A DNA stretch of 64,000 nucleotides from Marsupella aquatica (Eukaryota > Marchantiophyta). The position numbers and the translations under genes were made by a program. Under the pieces are notes generated by a model. It saw nothing but the letters and a program-made list of their open reading frames with translations. It did no database searches and was not told where the DNA came from. Positions within the stretch are counted from its first letter, which is position 1. Each line of letters begins with the position of its first letter. The stretch is from positions 1,798,001-1,862,000 of the forward strand of contig OZ316891.1 of assembly GCA_973895155.1 (NCBI GenBank), in the 5' to 3' direction. Shown here piece after piece: positions 1 through 13,035 of the stretch.

Positions 1-3000
1 ATTATTAGCCCTTTCACAACATTTCGTGACGTTAAAGTACTCAACACTGGCCATGACATTGTTATGTCCGTGTCGGTACTGTACAGTAACATACGGGAAT
101 AAGGCCTCCACGGCTCCACTAGTTCGGCGGTACTGTACGGGTTCTTGGAGGGCAACCGCTAGACTAGGCTACGCTTTAGCAGGACCGTACCTCTTACTTT
201 GGGCCCACAACTGCGGCTCTACTACTTTAGCAGGACCTCTACTCTAGGTACTCTAGTTTAGGTCCTCTGCTCAAAGGCTGTCGAACGTGCTCTTCGTTGT
301 TCTCTCCTTGTTTGGGATCTCTCGTTGGCGAAAAACACCATCGCACAAATTCCTGTATGTACTACTCTTCTATTGGATTCGCACATTGAAGCTCGCAAAA
401 TCGCAACTCTGCAAAGCCTACGACGTGCATGCTGAACAGTCAGAGCTGCTGGGCTAGAAATTCCGTACCTGACCTGACCTCGTTGGCCTCAGCTGAGAAG
501 ATATTGTTGAAGCAACGGATCTCTGTCTGTCCTCGGAATTTGTCGCTCTCTGTCTGCGTCCATCCTCTCTGTACTTTACTGAGTGATGAATCACTGAGGG
601 AGAGCAGTGTTTGCTTTTGCTCTGGCTCGTCTCTCTTTCTGCTGACTCTTGCTGGCGAATGGAAAGAAAGAGAGAGCTAATTGGCAGTGCTGCTGATGCA
701 ATCCAGTCAGTGGCTTCCTGTTTCCGTTTTCACATTGCTCAGGGTGTTTACAAGACTTCAGGGCTGCAATTCAGTGGCTTCCTGTTTCCGTTTTCACATG
801 GCTCAGGGTGTTTACAAGACTTCAGGGCACTCGTGATTTTTTCCACCAGCGCAAACTGGAGGCCACTTTGTGTTCTAAAGATACTCCAGATCAAAATCTT
901 GGAAATGTTTGGACCCTTTGAATGAGGGGTTTAAAATTCGAGACAAAATAATCACCCTACATAAACATTTTCCTTGGGCCCATTCCTTGCCGCCATGTAG
1001 GATAGTAGATACTATATTCGAATAGCCCTGAGTTATCGTCTCTCAGAGCCCAGCGAGCGAGGGGGTAGCATTGATTGAATGCTGCTTGCCGTGCATTCCA
1101 TTCTTATGGCAGGCAGGAGGCAGGCATTCGTTCAAGACTGCGGCCCCTAGCCTCATTCCCGGGTCTGTCTAGTCCCTGAATAACAGCTATTCTAGCCCGG
1201 TAGCTTGCTCTCTTCTATGTTTGCAGCAATATGGGAACATCTCGGACGGTTTCACATTCCTTTGGATTCCCCTCACGGTCGTTCGTGCCCTGCACCTACT
1301 GGACTCGGCGGAGATCTCTACTTCCATCTCATCATCACCCCGGAAGCAATTTCTGGGAGAAAGCTGTTGCGGCAGAGAGCTGTTACGGCAGATAGCTGTT
1401 GCAGCTGCTCCCCGGCGTGTGAACTGTGAGTTGTGAAGAGAGGAGATTCCAGCGGATGACCTTGTGGGACGACTGTACAGTAGTAGTGCTGCCACTAGCC
1501 AGTTTAGTTCAGCTCTGCGCTCTGCTCTGAAGTGAGCAGGAGGGAGGTGGGGCGTGGTGTGGGTCGTTTGTGTTCTACGTAAGACCATCATGCGGATGTT
1601 GGGTAGTTAGAGCTTTGTGAGGCTTGTCTGTCCTTGTTGGGTCCCTGATTTCGTGGGCCGAGAGAGAGAGTGTTCGGATATAGGTGGCAGGTGATGATGA
1701 AGAGAAGGACACCAGGGAAAGGGTGAGTCTGGGGAGAGCAGGACACGCATGGGAATGTCCTCGGTGATAAAAGTCTTGCCGTTACATTTAATTCTGCAGA
1801 TCTTTTCTCTCCGCCTGTCCACACTCGGAATTCCATTCCCCGTGCTGTAGTGCACAGCCCGCACCGTGGCACAGAGGATGAGCTGAGGAGCTGTGAGGTG
1901 CTGCGGAGTCGTTGAGGAGAGGTTGTGGTGGGAAGCTCCGTGGTGGGAATTCGTTCGGCGGGAGTGGCTAGAGCTGTGATCCTACATTGTGCACTGACTG
2001 CTTGCCTTCGTCGGAGAATTCTGCTCTGGCTCATCCTACTCGTGCTCAGCTCACTGAAATGTATATACCACTCTCTGTCGTTTAAATCTAGGATCATTCA
2101 AATTCTATGGCGGACTTCTCTGTGGGTACTTCCCTTGTATTGTCTCTCTGAGAGTTCTTCACATCCTCATATTGTTTCCGCTGCATCCTCCTGTATTCTA
2201 ACATTCACTGGATTGACATTATGTACTATGTATCTGGAGTGTTAAGAAAGGTTTGGTCTGTACATGTCATTCCCGTGTAATTTCCTGAAAGAGAAGTACC
2301 AGTTGTCCCGTCCACAAGTATATTTTTGGCGGTACTGAAACGCAAAGTTAGTAAGCGAAATACTGAAATAAATGCAATTTTCGCTCTCCAATTTAGCTAC
2401 ACCAGACTAGAATTCAAGTTGGGTAGATCATCCAACACTGGAAAGTAGTGCAGAACCTAGTGTTGCCTCTAAAAATTTCGTCAACGAAATTGGTGGTCTA
2501 CCTATGTACAGCTTTGTGAGGCTGGGGATTGCCAAGCATGTGTAGTCTCATTTACAAGCTCGTCTCAGTTTGACTCCAATCGATTGCTCGTGGGGGAGCT
2601 TGGTCCATCCCTTAGCAGCTTGGTTCATGCCTTATGCGTTGAACTCACAACCCCCACCACTAAACCTTTTCTCCTACTCAGTCCCAATGTACTAGCGAGC
2701 CATAGGTGCTTCCTTCGTCACATTTGTGGGTAAGTGCATTTCGGTGTCTAGTGCAGCGTTGTTGCTCTATCCTTTGCTTCCGTTCTCTTTCACCTGTCAG
2801 TTAGAGGCTGGTCGATGATGCCAATATCGCTCTTGATAGATCAGCAGCAATGGATTGTAAGGATTGGCCGTATGGCTGCTGTTTATTGAGCCCTTCATTT
2901 CTGTTGCTTTATGTTGGTCCAGTGGAGCACGGAGGTAATGCGGCCAGATCGAATGGAAATTGAACTTGCCTGGGCTCTGGCTTAGAGCCTTCATAGTCGG

Positions 3001-3165
3001 CTCTTTCTATTATGGACATGAGCCTTTCGTGGAAGTTCTTTGTCCTGTCAGCACGGCAGGGAGCTGGTTTGCCATGAAAGCAGGTTGCGGGTTTTGAATT
3101 TTTCTCCAACTGAGGTGCCCTCCTTTTTGGGTTGCATTAGCCTGGCTGCATGCAAACAGGGCAGA
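1..3165. other. Upstream region, no supported gene
   Basis: No open frame here has recognisable protein features. The frames of 134 and 169 residues between 1187 and 2097 on the minus strand are of biased composition and show no domain. The stretch 1200-2000 is richer in G and C than its surroundings and may be the 5' leader or promoter of the subtilase gene that starts at 3166, but no splice site or TATA box decides this. Confidence 0.4.
707..834. repeat. 64-bp tandem duplication
   Basis: A unit beginning TCAGTGGCTTCCTG at 707 occurs again at 771 with only small changes, running through GCTCAGGGTGTTTACAAGAC in both copies. It is a simple two-copy tandem duplication in noncoding sequence. 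Confidence 0.8.
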
Positions 3166-6100
3166 ATGAAGTATGGTCGAGCTACCTCCTTATCCACGAT
3201 GAAGTCCATCCTCATGCTGTCTCTGCTCATGGGAACCATGCTGCGACAGACAGCTGCAGAAATTTATATGGTCCGAATGGCAGATGATCCTATCCTGAGT
3301 TACACGGGTACTCTTCCAGGGTTGAAGGCCACTGCTGCAACAGCAGGGCAAAGAGCTGATATTAACAGGTACGAAACATCTCACCCAAGACTCAACATCA
3401 CAAACATAACCATCTTTGATGCCATTCTTCGCAGGAGCAGGCCTTCATTGTGAGTTGGCTGCGCGAATCTCTTGAAAGGGACTGGCATCTGCTATAAATG
3501 CGAGGCATGATTTGAGTAGGACTACGCTTTCGTGGTCGGCTAGAAGAATTCTCCTGAGTGACTACACGGATGCAAAGAGAGAGCACAGATGATGATTATA
3601 GTTCGTTCCAAGCTGTGAATGTTCAGAAGTGATTGCTTGACCCTCAGGTGAAGCAAATGTAACAGTAATGTGATATTTTGATGAATGCAGTGCTGAAGCT
3701 CAGTCGTACATCAGCTATTTAAGCCATCGGCAAGATTTGCTTCTAAGCAATACTCTGCAACCGGGCACGTACACGAAGCTGTACTCTTACCACTATCTCA
3801 TCAATGGCTTTGCTGCAGAGATGACGCCAGATCAGGTAAGGGACCATGTGTACTGGTATCCTACAAATCGCTGTCAAGGATCGAAGTAGCTCACGCTTTC
3901 AAGGAGAAATGTAGCTCATGTCATAAAGTAAATTCCGTAGTGCTGGTCAATGTTGGTAATTGAGGAGTGATTCCAAGATTTTCAGATTGAGGTTTCGGGC
4001 TCTCTGCCTTCCGTTTGGAGAGGGGTTTATCGTTTGTACTTCAACAAGATGGAGAGGGGCTCACTTCCTTTGCTGAATTTCTTGTGCAGGCAAAGACACT
4101 GGCAAATACAGCTGGGGTTATACAGGTGGAGGAAGATAGGAAAGTTGAGAAAATGACCACCCATACTCCTGACTTTTTGGGTCTCCCAGGCAACGCATGG
4201 CCACGGGTGGGAGGGGTTGACAATGCTGGAGAAGGAATTGTCATAGGGGTTGTAGACACCGGAATAAATCCCTTCCACCCGAGCTTTGCGGTTAGCAATA
4301 ACAACCCGTACGATGCAATCTCATCTTTCAATGGAACATGCGAAGTGGCACCGGAATTTCCCCAAGGTTCATGCAACGGGAAGATTGTTGGTGCTCGTCA
4401 CTTCGCTGCTGCTGCCATTGCCGGTGGAGACTTCAACGCTTCTCGAGACTTTGCTTCTCCTTTTGACGCAGATGGACATGGAAGGTGAGAGCCGAGTCTC
4501 CAACCTTCTCCCCTTCTGCCTTCCACTAGCAGTTGACTACAATTTGACTCCTCCACTTACAACTCTCTTTCTCGGCGGCGGCGGGGGCAGAAACTTGATT
4601 CATTGTCTTCACCAGCCATCATTTACTTTGTGCAAGATTGATTTTCATCTAGGAAAATTCTTATCGAGTTCTGCTCACCCATGTGCAGTCATTCAGCTGC
4701 AATAGCTGCGGGTAACCATGGAGTAAAAGTCACCGTGAAAGGATATGATTATGGTACTGCAAGTGGAATGGCACCTCGTGCCAGGTAAGAAAGTCGCGGA
4801 CATTTGTATTCAACTCTGTAGACGGAAATTGTCGTCTACGACAGACAGTTTTCTCGTTTCCTAACCAGATCGGAGTAAGTATAGATGGCATGTTTTGCCA
4901 TCAGATTGTTCTGTTATTGGGCTAATTTCAACTACGGGCACTTAGTGGTTTCTTTCTTGAGTGAAATTGTATTTCTGTATGGCAGACTTGCTATTTATAA
5001 AGCGCTGTACCCTTTTGGAGGATATATATCTGACGTGGTGGCCGCAGTCGACCAAGTATGCTCGTTCTCCACCATTCTGGTTTATGTGGCTTTCGTTCGC
5101 GACGAATGATCATTCGTCCAGATTTCCACTTCTAGGTGCAATGGCGTGCCATGGAGTGATCTAGAGGAAGGCTAGATTAGGTTATTGTATAGCGCTTAGT
5201 TTGCTAGAGGTTCGTCCTTATTTGACGTTGGTTTTCCTGAGACTGTCAGATCCTTCTAGACTTGGGTGCTTGCTAAAACTGTTTCTGGCATTTTGCAGGC
5301 CGTCCAAGATGGTGTAGACGTAATCAGTTTATCTCTCGGGCCGACTAGTGCTCCAACTGGTGTGGCGACATTTCTCAATGTGTTTGATGTGGAACTCCTC
5401 TTTGCAGTGAAAGCTGGTGTTTTTGTTGCACAAGCTGCAGGAAATAGCGGCCCTGCACAAACGAGCATTCTCTCTTTCAGTCCATGGATCACGTCTGTAG
5501 CTGCCAGTATCACAGATCGCACTTACTCGAATTATCTGCTGCTGGGTAACAACGAGAGTTTCGTTGGTGTTGGCCTTTCACGTAAGTGGAATTGGTTTTC
5601 CCTTGTTTTCGCTTTAAACCAGAAAACAAGATTTTCCGCTGCCTTCCAAGTGGATGGAAGTATTAGATAGGAAGGGTTTAGGGTAGGGTGGAATATAGTC
5701 ATGCTGACTGCGTAACCTTGCTCAGACCTGGAAAACTTATAAGGAAGTGACTTCACTAGCATGAACCAATGTCTTGTACTTGTGCTGTGGCGCAGCTCCA
5801 ACCCACAGCGGGTCTACCAAGTTGGTGCACGCCAGCGATGCTGCCTCACATAACGGAACATTCATCAATCTAGATGAGTGTCAAAATCCGGCTGCGTTCA
5901 ACCGAGATCTGGTCACAGGAAGCGTTCTGTTATGTATATACTCGTTTAGTTTTGAATTTGGATCTGCCACTGTCAAGCAAGTGGCGGAGACTGCCTACTC
6001 GCTGGGGGCTGCAGGGTTTCTCTTGGTTTCTGACCCTGCCCTGGGTGCCGTATCAAGGGCCGATCCATCCCCACTTAAACTTCCTGGGATCGTTGTGACT

Positions 6101-8040
6101 GATCTTAGTGCTTCGATTGTGAGTTCCTCTGTTGTGAACTTCCAACCCCATTGTCATTTATTGCTTGCTGCCGATTATCAGTTTTACATCAGAACTTGTT
6201 TTTTCAAAGGATATTTTCTATGTAAAGGATTTGGCTGGCCTGACACTGGAACGTTATGCAATGTGGCTGCTTGTGTTGCCGACGACTCTACTTTGCACAC
6301 TCATCTTGCAGGATCTTTCTTTGATAGAGGTCTGAGGAATTAAGAATTCAAGACAATTCAATTTCTGAGAGGTTGTTGACATGATCGGTGACAGGAAATT
6401 TTGAAGTATTACAATGAATCTACTTCAAGAGGTCCCACAGGTTCGGTGGATTGGTTTGGAGCTTATGTAACCCTGGGAGATGGACGTGTTGCTGCATATG
6501 GTGCCGTAGCGCCAGTGGTAGCGACTTTCTCGTCAAGGGGCCCTGACATTTTGAACAGTCAATCACAACTCGCCGATGTTTTGAAACCGGACATCCTTGC
6601 TCCAGGATACCTTGTCTGGTCTGCCTGGAGTCCCACTGGGGCCGACGACAGCAGTTTTTACGGTACGCCCTTTTGCAGGTTCAAGTGTTGCATCGTTTGC
6701 TGCTCGTTGTCAGGATGCATCGCCCCACAAGATATGTCCAAAACTAAATCCGCAAAGAATTTCTGGGCTTGGAACTCTTTTTGACGACAGGGTTGGGACT
6801 AATATCCTTCCCTTTTCTATTGAGCAGGTGAAGATTTTGCAATGCTGTCAGGAACGAGTATGGCCACTCCTCATGTTGCTGGGATTGCAGCCCTCATTAA
6901 GCAAGCGAATCCTCTTTGGAGCCCGGCTGTCATAACTTCTGCTCTGATGACAACTGCAAACCTGTATGATAACAAAAACAGCCCTCTCATGGCACAAAAT
7001 CCTACCAGCAATTTTTCATCCGCTGTTGGACCGGGGACACCTTTTGACTATGGAGCTGGGTCAGTCAACGCTGGATCTGCCATGGATCCTGGTCTTGTTT
7101 TTGAAGCCAGTAAGCTCTCAGCTCTCTTCCATTCACGCCTTCGAGTGAGCTCTGATTGTTCTTTCTCTCAAAGACCTGTCCCTGAATTCATCTTTTTAAA
7201 TTGATTGTCTTGATGACTAACAGTTTTGATATGTATTGAATTCTGGTCCTGTAATGAATTCGCTTAGAGTCCCCGTCATTCATTTAAGTTTTATTGTAAA
7301 TTGGTGTAAACATATCATATGTAAATTTGTGCTATTCTTTTTGAGGATTAGCGAATCATATACACACGTGTAAGTTGCGAAGTCCGCAACTCACTCAAGT
7401 CTGCAAGTTTTCCATACCTAAAGAAAAGGACTTAAGGAAGATTTAAGGGACTGGGCTCTGTCGCTGAGCTCTCATGAAACTATTACAAGGAACTTTCTCG
7501 TAAACTTTTGGACAGCATTTTTCTGACAGTCGTGAATGCTATACGTATGCGAAGAAACTTTGTGGGCAGGGCAGAACTTCCGGAATTTGACTTCGTCTTG
7601 GAATTTTGTGTTCAGGTTTTGACGACTATGTAAGCTTCCTCTGCGTAGTACCAGGAGTAGATCCAGCTTCAGTCCGGGATGCCACGGGTTCAGCCTGTTC
7701 AATAAACCCATCCGGCTGGGCTTCAGACCTGAACAAGCCGTACATCGCAATTGCCAACCTAGTAGGATCGAGAACGGTGACTAGGACAGTGACCAACATT
7801 GGCTCCGCAACAGAAACTTATCACGTTTCTCTGGATAGTCATCCACCCGGGGTGTCTGTGACTATTAACCCCACCTCCTTCACAGCCAACCGAGGAGAGA
7901 CAGTGCCATTGTTCATCACCGCGACAGCTACCACCAGTACCACCAATGTGTTCAGCTTTGGATCAATTTCGCTCTCTGGAGATCATGGGCATCGGCTTCA
8001 CATACCCTTGGCAATATCTCCAAACTCGGCTTTAAGTTAA
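3166..8040 (+). CDS. SBT2-type subtilisin-like serine protease, ten exons
   Basis: Secreted subtilase (peptidase S8) with exons at 3166-3368, 3691-3835, 4090-4484, 4689-4784, 4986-5055, 5299-5581, 5796-6118, 6395-6662, 6828-7109 and 7616-8040. All introns are GT-AG and the exons sum to 2490 nt, exactly 829 codons plus stop, which supports the model. The protein has a signal peptide ([12 protein letters not shown] from the second Met at 3199), an I9 prodomain in exons 1-3, and the catalytic Asp in VVDTGI. The catalytic His is in DGHG-HS, split by intron 3. A PA domain lies in exon 7, the oxyanion Asn in AAGNSGP, the catalytic Ser in [10 protein letters not shown], and an Fn3-like tail in exon 10. 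Length and sequence pattern (LTTHTPEFLGLP-like and TPFDYG-like stretches) fit the plant SBT2 subgroup. All catalytic residues are present, so the gene is probably functional. The upstream Met at 3166 is chosen because it is the first in frame; 3199 is equally possible. Confidence 0.93.
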
Positions 8041-9410
8041 GGAGTAGGTAATTTTTCTGAGGGCCCTGGCGGATCTCTAGCTTCTCATTCAACTCTGCAG
8101 GGAAATTCTCTGGAGTAGAGTAGCCTTTGGATGACCGCTGAAGCGGCTCCCTTCAGTCAACCCTTGTAAGTAGAATTGCACAAGCCTCGAAGGCAGCAAG
8201 ATAGGAAAATAACTTAGTAGCTGTCGATATGTCATCATTCAATCAACATTCCCACAAAATCTGGGAAACATTGTTATAAAAGCTTAGACTCTAGGAGGTT
8301 TTGTTAGAGTGGCAGAATAATAATCAAAGAGCGGTCTGCTATGATCAATAGTTACAGCCAGACAAGGAGTCAATAAAGCTCCAATGCGTATTGTCAATCG
8401 TGTGGAAGCAATGGGGTTCTCTGACTGGCGCGGATGCTTGACTGCATGTGACGAGGTAGCCAATATCTCTGGGTTTAGTTTGTCTACCCTGGATGCATCT
8501 AGTAATTATTTAATTGTCCCTTCTGTATAAAGTTTGCCTCGATTGTTCATGAATGGAATTGGGGATCCATTAGCCTGTTGTTTGATCGGGCGAACTTTCA
8601 GAAATTTCGATGAACGCAAGACAGACCACGGTCAACGTTTCAAAGAAAAGTATGGCTTTGGTGTGCATTTTGGCTGACTGTTGAGATTTCGAACTGTCGT
8701 CCTCTTTATTTGACAAGACCACTGTAGGTGAAGTTACTTTTGTTTGCAACCAGAAAGACCATCGGTCTCTATGTATCTCAAATGTTGACTAGCCACTTGT
8801 CAACTGTCGTCAACCTCATATATCAATTTATTGATGAGTCTATTGTCAAGTATCTTCCATGAAAACGAAATTGAAAATATTTCTTCCTTCTTTACAATTT
8901 TTTGAAAATATTTCTTCCTTGAGAACTCAAGATGAGAAGTGGCTATAGTCTGAGTGAATCGCCGAAAAAGTCAGTGAATCTCTTAGGCAGAACTTGTGAG
9001 CATACATCTCATCAAATAAAAGGATTCCTGGCATGAAATCAAATTCCGAGATTGATGCTACATTTGACTGATCACTCGAGTGCGACTTTCAGCCAAACGG
9101 AAAGCCCTATTTGTGGTCCAAAATAAGAACGGAGAGCCCAAGCAACAATTCCCCAACCCATCTCACGATGACGTGAGCTTGAGACCAGTTAGTCGGTCTT
9201 GAGTACGGCATTGTGCCCAAGGGCTGATTTGACAAACTTTAATAGTTGGTGCTATCCCATTTGATGCGTGCTGATTTGACAAACATTAACAGTGGATGCT
9301 GTCCCATCGCCAGCGTAGCTTTGTGCCAAATGCACCCGTGAATGTGCAGTATGATATAAAGAAGGAGGACATCGACAGGACTAGACATCAATCAATGGAT
9401 CGCTTCACTT
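8041..9410. other. 3' flank of the subtilase, no gene seen
   Basis: Noncoding sequence following the subtilase stop codon. The first few hundred bases are probably its 3' UTR. I see no RNA gene, long open frame or clear repeat. Confidence 0.4.
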
Positions 9411-9413
9411 CGT

Positions 9414-9545
9414 CCAGTTTTTTTTTGCTAAGATGTTTCGAGTTAGCCACTGTGAAGGAAGAGGGAGACACACAAATATGGTTTTCGCTAAGGATGTTTC
9501 GAGTTAGCCGCTGTGAAGGAAGAAGGAGACGTAAGGATGGAAGAT
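9414..9545. repeat. Tandem duplication, about 67 bp
   Basis: The string GATGTTTCGAGTTAGCC followed by CTGTGAAGGAAGA-GGAGAC occurs twice in direct order. The small open frame across it (9296-9676) has no recognisable protein and is likely incidental. Confidence 0.7.
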
Positions 9546-10049
9546 GGATTCATGATTCTTCTGTCACGTTGCACCATTCTTTACTCTTCCTCTTACAGCA
9601 ACATGTGACGAATGCAGTCACGTCGGCGCAAGAGCAGAATGATGCCGATTGCGTAAATCCTCTTTCGGTGGATTGAAGCCTATGAAGGCCGTGATTGTAC
9701 AATCAAGGCAGTGATAAACAGTGAAAGAGCATAGTCAACCATCGACCGCACCATATTGCCCGTGGGAGAACGAACGATGGAACCGGAGACGATATGATGA
9801 TCTGACTGTGACGCAGCCGTAGGCTAAGGAGAATCGCTCTTTCGCTATCGGGAGTGAAATAAACCACATCGAATGCAAGCTTCATGTGACAAGTACTTAC
9901 TTGACAGTTCGCTTCTCTAAAGCAGAAAAACTTGAAGATTTTTCACTGATGTAGACAAACGGGCCGACTGGGTGACGACCGCTATTGTTTCTCTTGCTTC
10001 ACTCCCATCGGTCATTTGGGTATGACCGTGTGTCCCTGCTTTAATCCGA

Positions 10050-10440
10050 TCTGGTCTGAGTTTTTTTTCCCTTGAAAGATGAAAGCAGACCCATCCAACA
10101 GAGGATGTGAGTTTTTTTTCTGAGTTTTTTTCTTCCCTTGAAAGTTGAAGCAGACCCATTTAACAGAGGATGCTAGTTTTTTTCTTCCCTTGAAAGTTGA
10201 ATGCATACCCATCCAAGAGAGGATAGAAGTGGATAGAAGTTGTGCTCCAGAGCATGCCATCTGCTGGGAATTTGACTTTGCACTAATCAATTCCTCGATA
10301 GTATCAGCTATTTTTCTTCCCTTGAAAGTTGAAATCATACCCATCCAACAGAGGATAGAAGGGGATAGAAGTTGCGCTCCAGAGCATGCCATCTGCTGGG
10401 AATTTGACTTTGCACTAATCAATTTCTGGATAGTATCAGC
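10050..10440. repeat. Degenerate tandem repeat with CTTCCCTTGAAAG core
   Basis: The core CTTCCCTTGAAAGTTGAA followed by ACCCATCCAA-AGAGGAT recurs four to five times. The last two units are about 126 bp long and nearly identical, including AGAGCATGCCATCTGCTGGG at 10251 and 10381. Open frames on both strands (10145-10642 plus, 10012-10605 minus) follow the repeat and are not credible genes. It lies just beyond the 3' end of the prenyltransferase fragment. Confidence 0.75.
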
Positions 10441-10703
10441 TCGAATAAGGGTGGAAGAGCTCCCTGTCCCACACTCCCAGGAAGGCCCAGAATATCTCGA
10501 CGAAGTACAAAAGAAAAGTGCAGTAGACAAAATTTCGCTCTTGCTCATTTCCAGGATGGACACATCATTCACTTCCGTTGGCATATCACACTCACCCGAA
10601 CCCACCAGTGGGAGGGCAAAGTCCGGCTCCGTGAATCTTTGAAAAATGAACGAAGAAAGGTGGTTCCATGTCTCTAATTATACCTCCCAAAACAAGTTTC
10701 AGA

Positions 10704-11414
10704 TCAAATAAAGGGTAGCAAGATATATTGTGAATAGAAAAGATTCCAAATGAACCTATAAAATCCTGCTATGCTCTCTTTTTTGTACTTGACCGAGTCC
10801 AACAACCATGTCTGATACACCAGAGCTGCAGCAAGAATGGCATGAGCTGGAATCATCACTTTCTGGTTAAAGCTCTGAGGCAGGTAAATTGCTGCAATAA
10901 TTGCTCCTACGTAATTGGCAAGCAGCAAACCAGCTCCCAGAAACGAGATCTTGCGCACACCAAGTTTCGTGGCAAAAGTGGAGATGCTGAATTTCCGGTC
11001 GCCTTCTATGTCTGGGAGGTCCTTCGTGATGGCGATAACTGTGGCAAAGACGGTCACGAAACATGTGATAAATACTATGGAAGGACTCCACTGATACTGA
11101 AGCCCCAGGGCAACTCTGGTCGCATAGTACACGCCAAAGTTGAGAAGAAATCCCCTTACAGTAGCAATGATGAGGAAAGCTGGCAGAGCGAATCTTTTCA
11201 AGTGAAATGGAGGCACGGAATAAATGGTCCCAAGGAACAGACCAAACGAGTAGAGTACTGTGATCAGAGGCCCAAAGTTGGTGCTGGCAATTGCAATTCC
11301 AAGTGCTCTTCTGCTGCCCATGCTTGAGAGAAAACAGGCAAAACGTTTGGTTCCAATAATAAGTCTTGTAGTTCGAAAAAGGGACTGTTGACGCTGTTTG
11401 CAAACATCTCTCAA
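10704..11414 (-). pseudogene. Homogentisate solanesyltransferase-like C-terminal fragment
   Basis: The frame encodes the C-terminal part of a plastid UbiA-family prenyltransferase. Visible marks are the TIYSVPPF and [19 protein letters not shown] stretches, the second Asp-rich motif [19 protein letters not shown]-like sequence and the terminal [17 protein letters not shown]. These match homogentisate solanesyltransferase (plastoquinone synthesis) better than the tocopherol enzyme. The N-terminal half, with the first prenyl-diphosphate-binding NQxxDxxxD motif and the transit peptide, is missing. Homology seems to begin near 11320, where the minus strand reads a pyrimidine-rich tract followed by AG, so this may be a last exon cut off from its gene. 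About 600 bp run without an intron. It could also be a 5'-truncated retrocopy. The reading frame is undamaged, so the truncation is recent or upstream exons were missed. Confidence 0.7.
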
Positions 11415-12790
11415 ACTAGTTCCAATGACCCATTTTGTTAGAGTAGTTTTTCCATAACAGGGTGTCTATGGAGAAGGTACAACATGGCCTCTATAGTCAA
11501 CTTGTCGTGGATCTCTTGTAGCAGTGGAAACCGTCGAGGAATCGCGAAGACGATGCCGGTTTTAAAGGGAAGAAGGGTGTAGATAGTTTCATCTTTTCTT
11601 TTTTAGATTTCAGAATCGAATCTATGCTGAAAATGGCATCCAGCATAAACGAGCACGGTTTGAGATTACATCCACCGCATACTGTTTGTACTTCTCGAGT
11701 GCTAGAAGGCAGCAGGTATTGCTCACTGATTGAGTGTCAGCCGGTTGACTGAAAAGTCCATACACATATAAAATACTGCACAGAACAAAAAGGTCCATAG
11801 CCCAGATTTACGGATACAGATTAGAAGATGCTCTCGGTGATTCTATTTCTCCAAACTCCTGTTGCCTGCTGATACCTGCTGATACAGCGTACTTTCATCG
11901 AGAGGTACCGTTGTCTCTCAGCATAGTACTACCGTAGTCTCTCAGCATAATGTATCATTTTCTGTTCCGGGCCTCTCGGAAAACGAGTTTGGGCTATCGT
12001 CTATGAGATCGTCTAGCGCATACCGTTTCGACCCCACCATGCACATTGCTTGTTCTTTTCAGTTTTCATTAGGCGCGCATGGCTTACAGAATGATCTGCA
12101 GATGATTGTTCAGTTCTGTATGAAGGACGATGGATCTTAACATAAACACCTTGCCCCCTGCTTCTCGAAAGCCAAAGCCCTGTACGTACAGACGAAGTCA
12201 ATCCTTTGAAGAGGGCCTCCGTAGTCGTCAAACGAGACCCGTGTCCTGGAAATTAAGGCTCAGTGATTCCTTCCTTACATGATGCTTGTCCTTCGCTAAG
12301 GTAGTCCGAAAAGCTTAGATAATGGTAAATGTTCAAGAGAAAAAAGGCAAGAGAAAAGAGGGCGTCTCAAAGCTTCAAATTAGAAGGACCTGAAGTTAAA
12401 TCAAAACTAGTCATGGCAAAAGCTGGATTCACCACCGTTTCACCATTAATAGCACACTTTTCCTGAAATTGTGGAGCGAAGTGACACCCTAAAGAAGAGA
12501 AATGAGTGGAACGTGAAAAGGGAGAAGCCATTCCCCCTTATATGGCCAAGGGCAGTTTAAGGTTATGGACCTTATTAGTAGTCAAGGTTGTGGACAGCTA
12601 GAGTAAGTTATGGACTAACAACATATGCCATGACCATAAGTCAGTGTCCGCTTGTGCTAGTGTGTCCGTCGAACATATTTAACTTAGGCGTAGCATCTAA
12701 ACTACACTACAGCTAAAACCGAGCATCCCTAAATCCCACAGCAGATGCAACACGGTCAATGCCAATGACAGAGAGTCACGGCAACAATTT
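11415..12790. other. No gene seen
   Basis: I looked here for upstream exons of the prenyltransferase, in particular the NQxxDxxxD region, and did not find them. No RNA gene or transposon terminus was recognised. Confidence 0.35.
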
Positions 12791-12825
12791 CCTCGATGTC
12801 ATTAATGAATGAATTCACGCGCACT

Positions 12826-13035
12826 ACTGGGACATATTTCTGCTTGAGTGGAATAAGGAGGTTCTTCAGAAGGAAGTGCGTCTGCACGGCCACACTTGAC
12901 AGAATGCTGGGAAACATGGAAAATTTCGTACTGGGACATATCTTCTCCTTGAATGGAATAAGGAGGTGCTTCAAAAGGAAGTGCAAATGCACGGCAACAC
13001 TTGACAGAATGCTGGGAAACATGGAAAATTTCATA
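12826..13035. repeat. Two-copy tandem repeat, about 103 bp
   Basis: TACTGGGACATAT...GAATAAGGAGG...ACACTTGACAGAATGCTGGG...ATGGAAAATTTC occurs twice in direct order with modest divergence. The opposing short frames across it mirror the repeat and have no protein features. It borders the 3' end of ARIADNE repeat unit 1. Confidence 0.8.

Noticed and set aside
1187-2097. Minus-strand frames of 134 and 169 residues upstream of the subtilase
   Set aside because: Compositionally biased by GC-rich sequence, no domain, no splice or promoter support.
10012-10642. Opposing frames of 197 and 165 residues
   Set aside because: Both cross the CTTCCCTTGAAAG tandem repeat and mirror it; no recognisable protein.
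10842-11327. Plus-strand 161-residue frame
   Set aside because: Antisense shadow of the prenyltransferase fragment.
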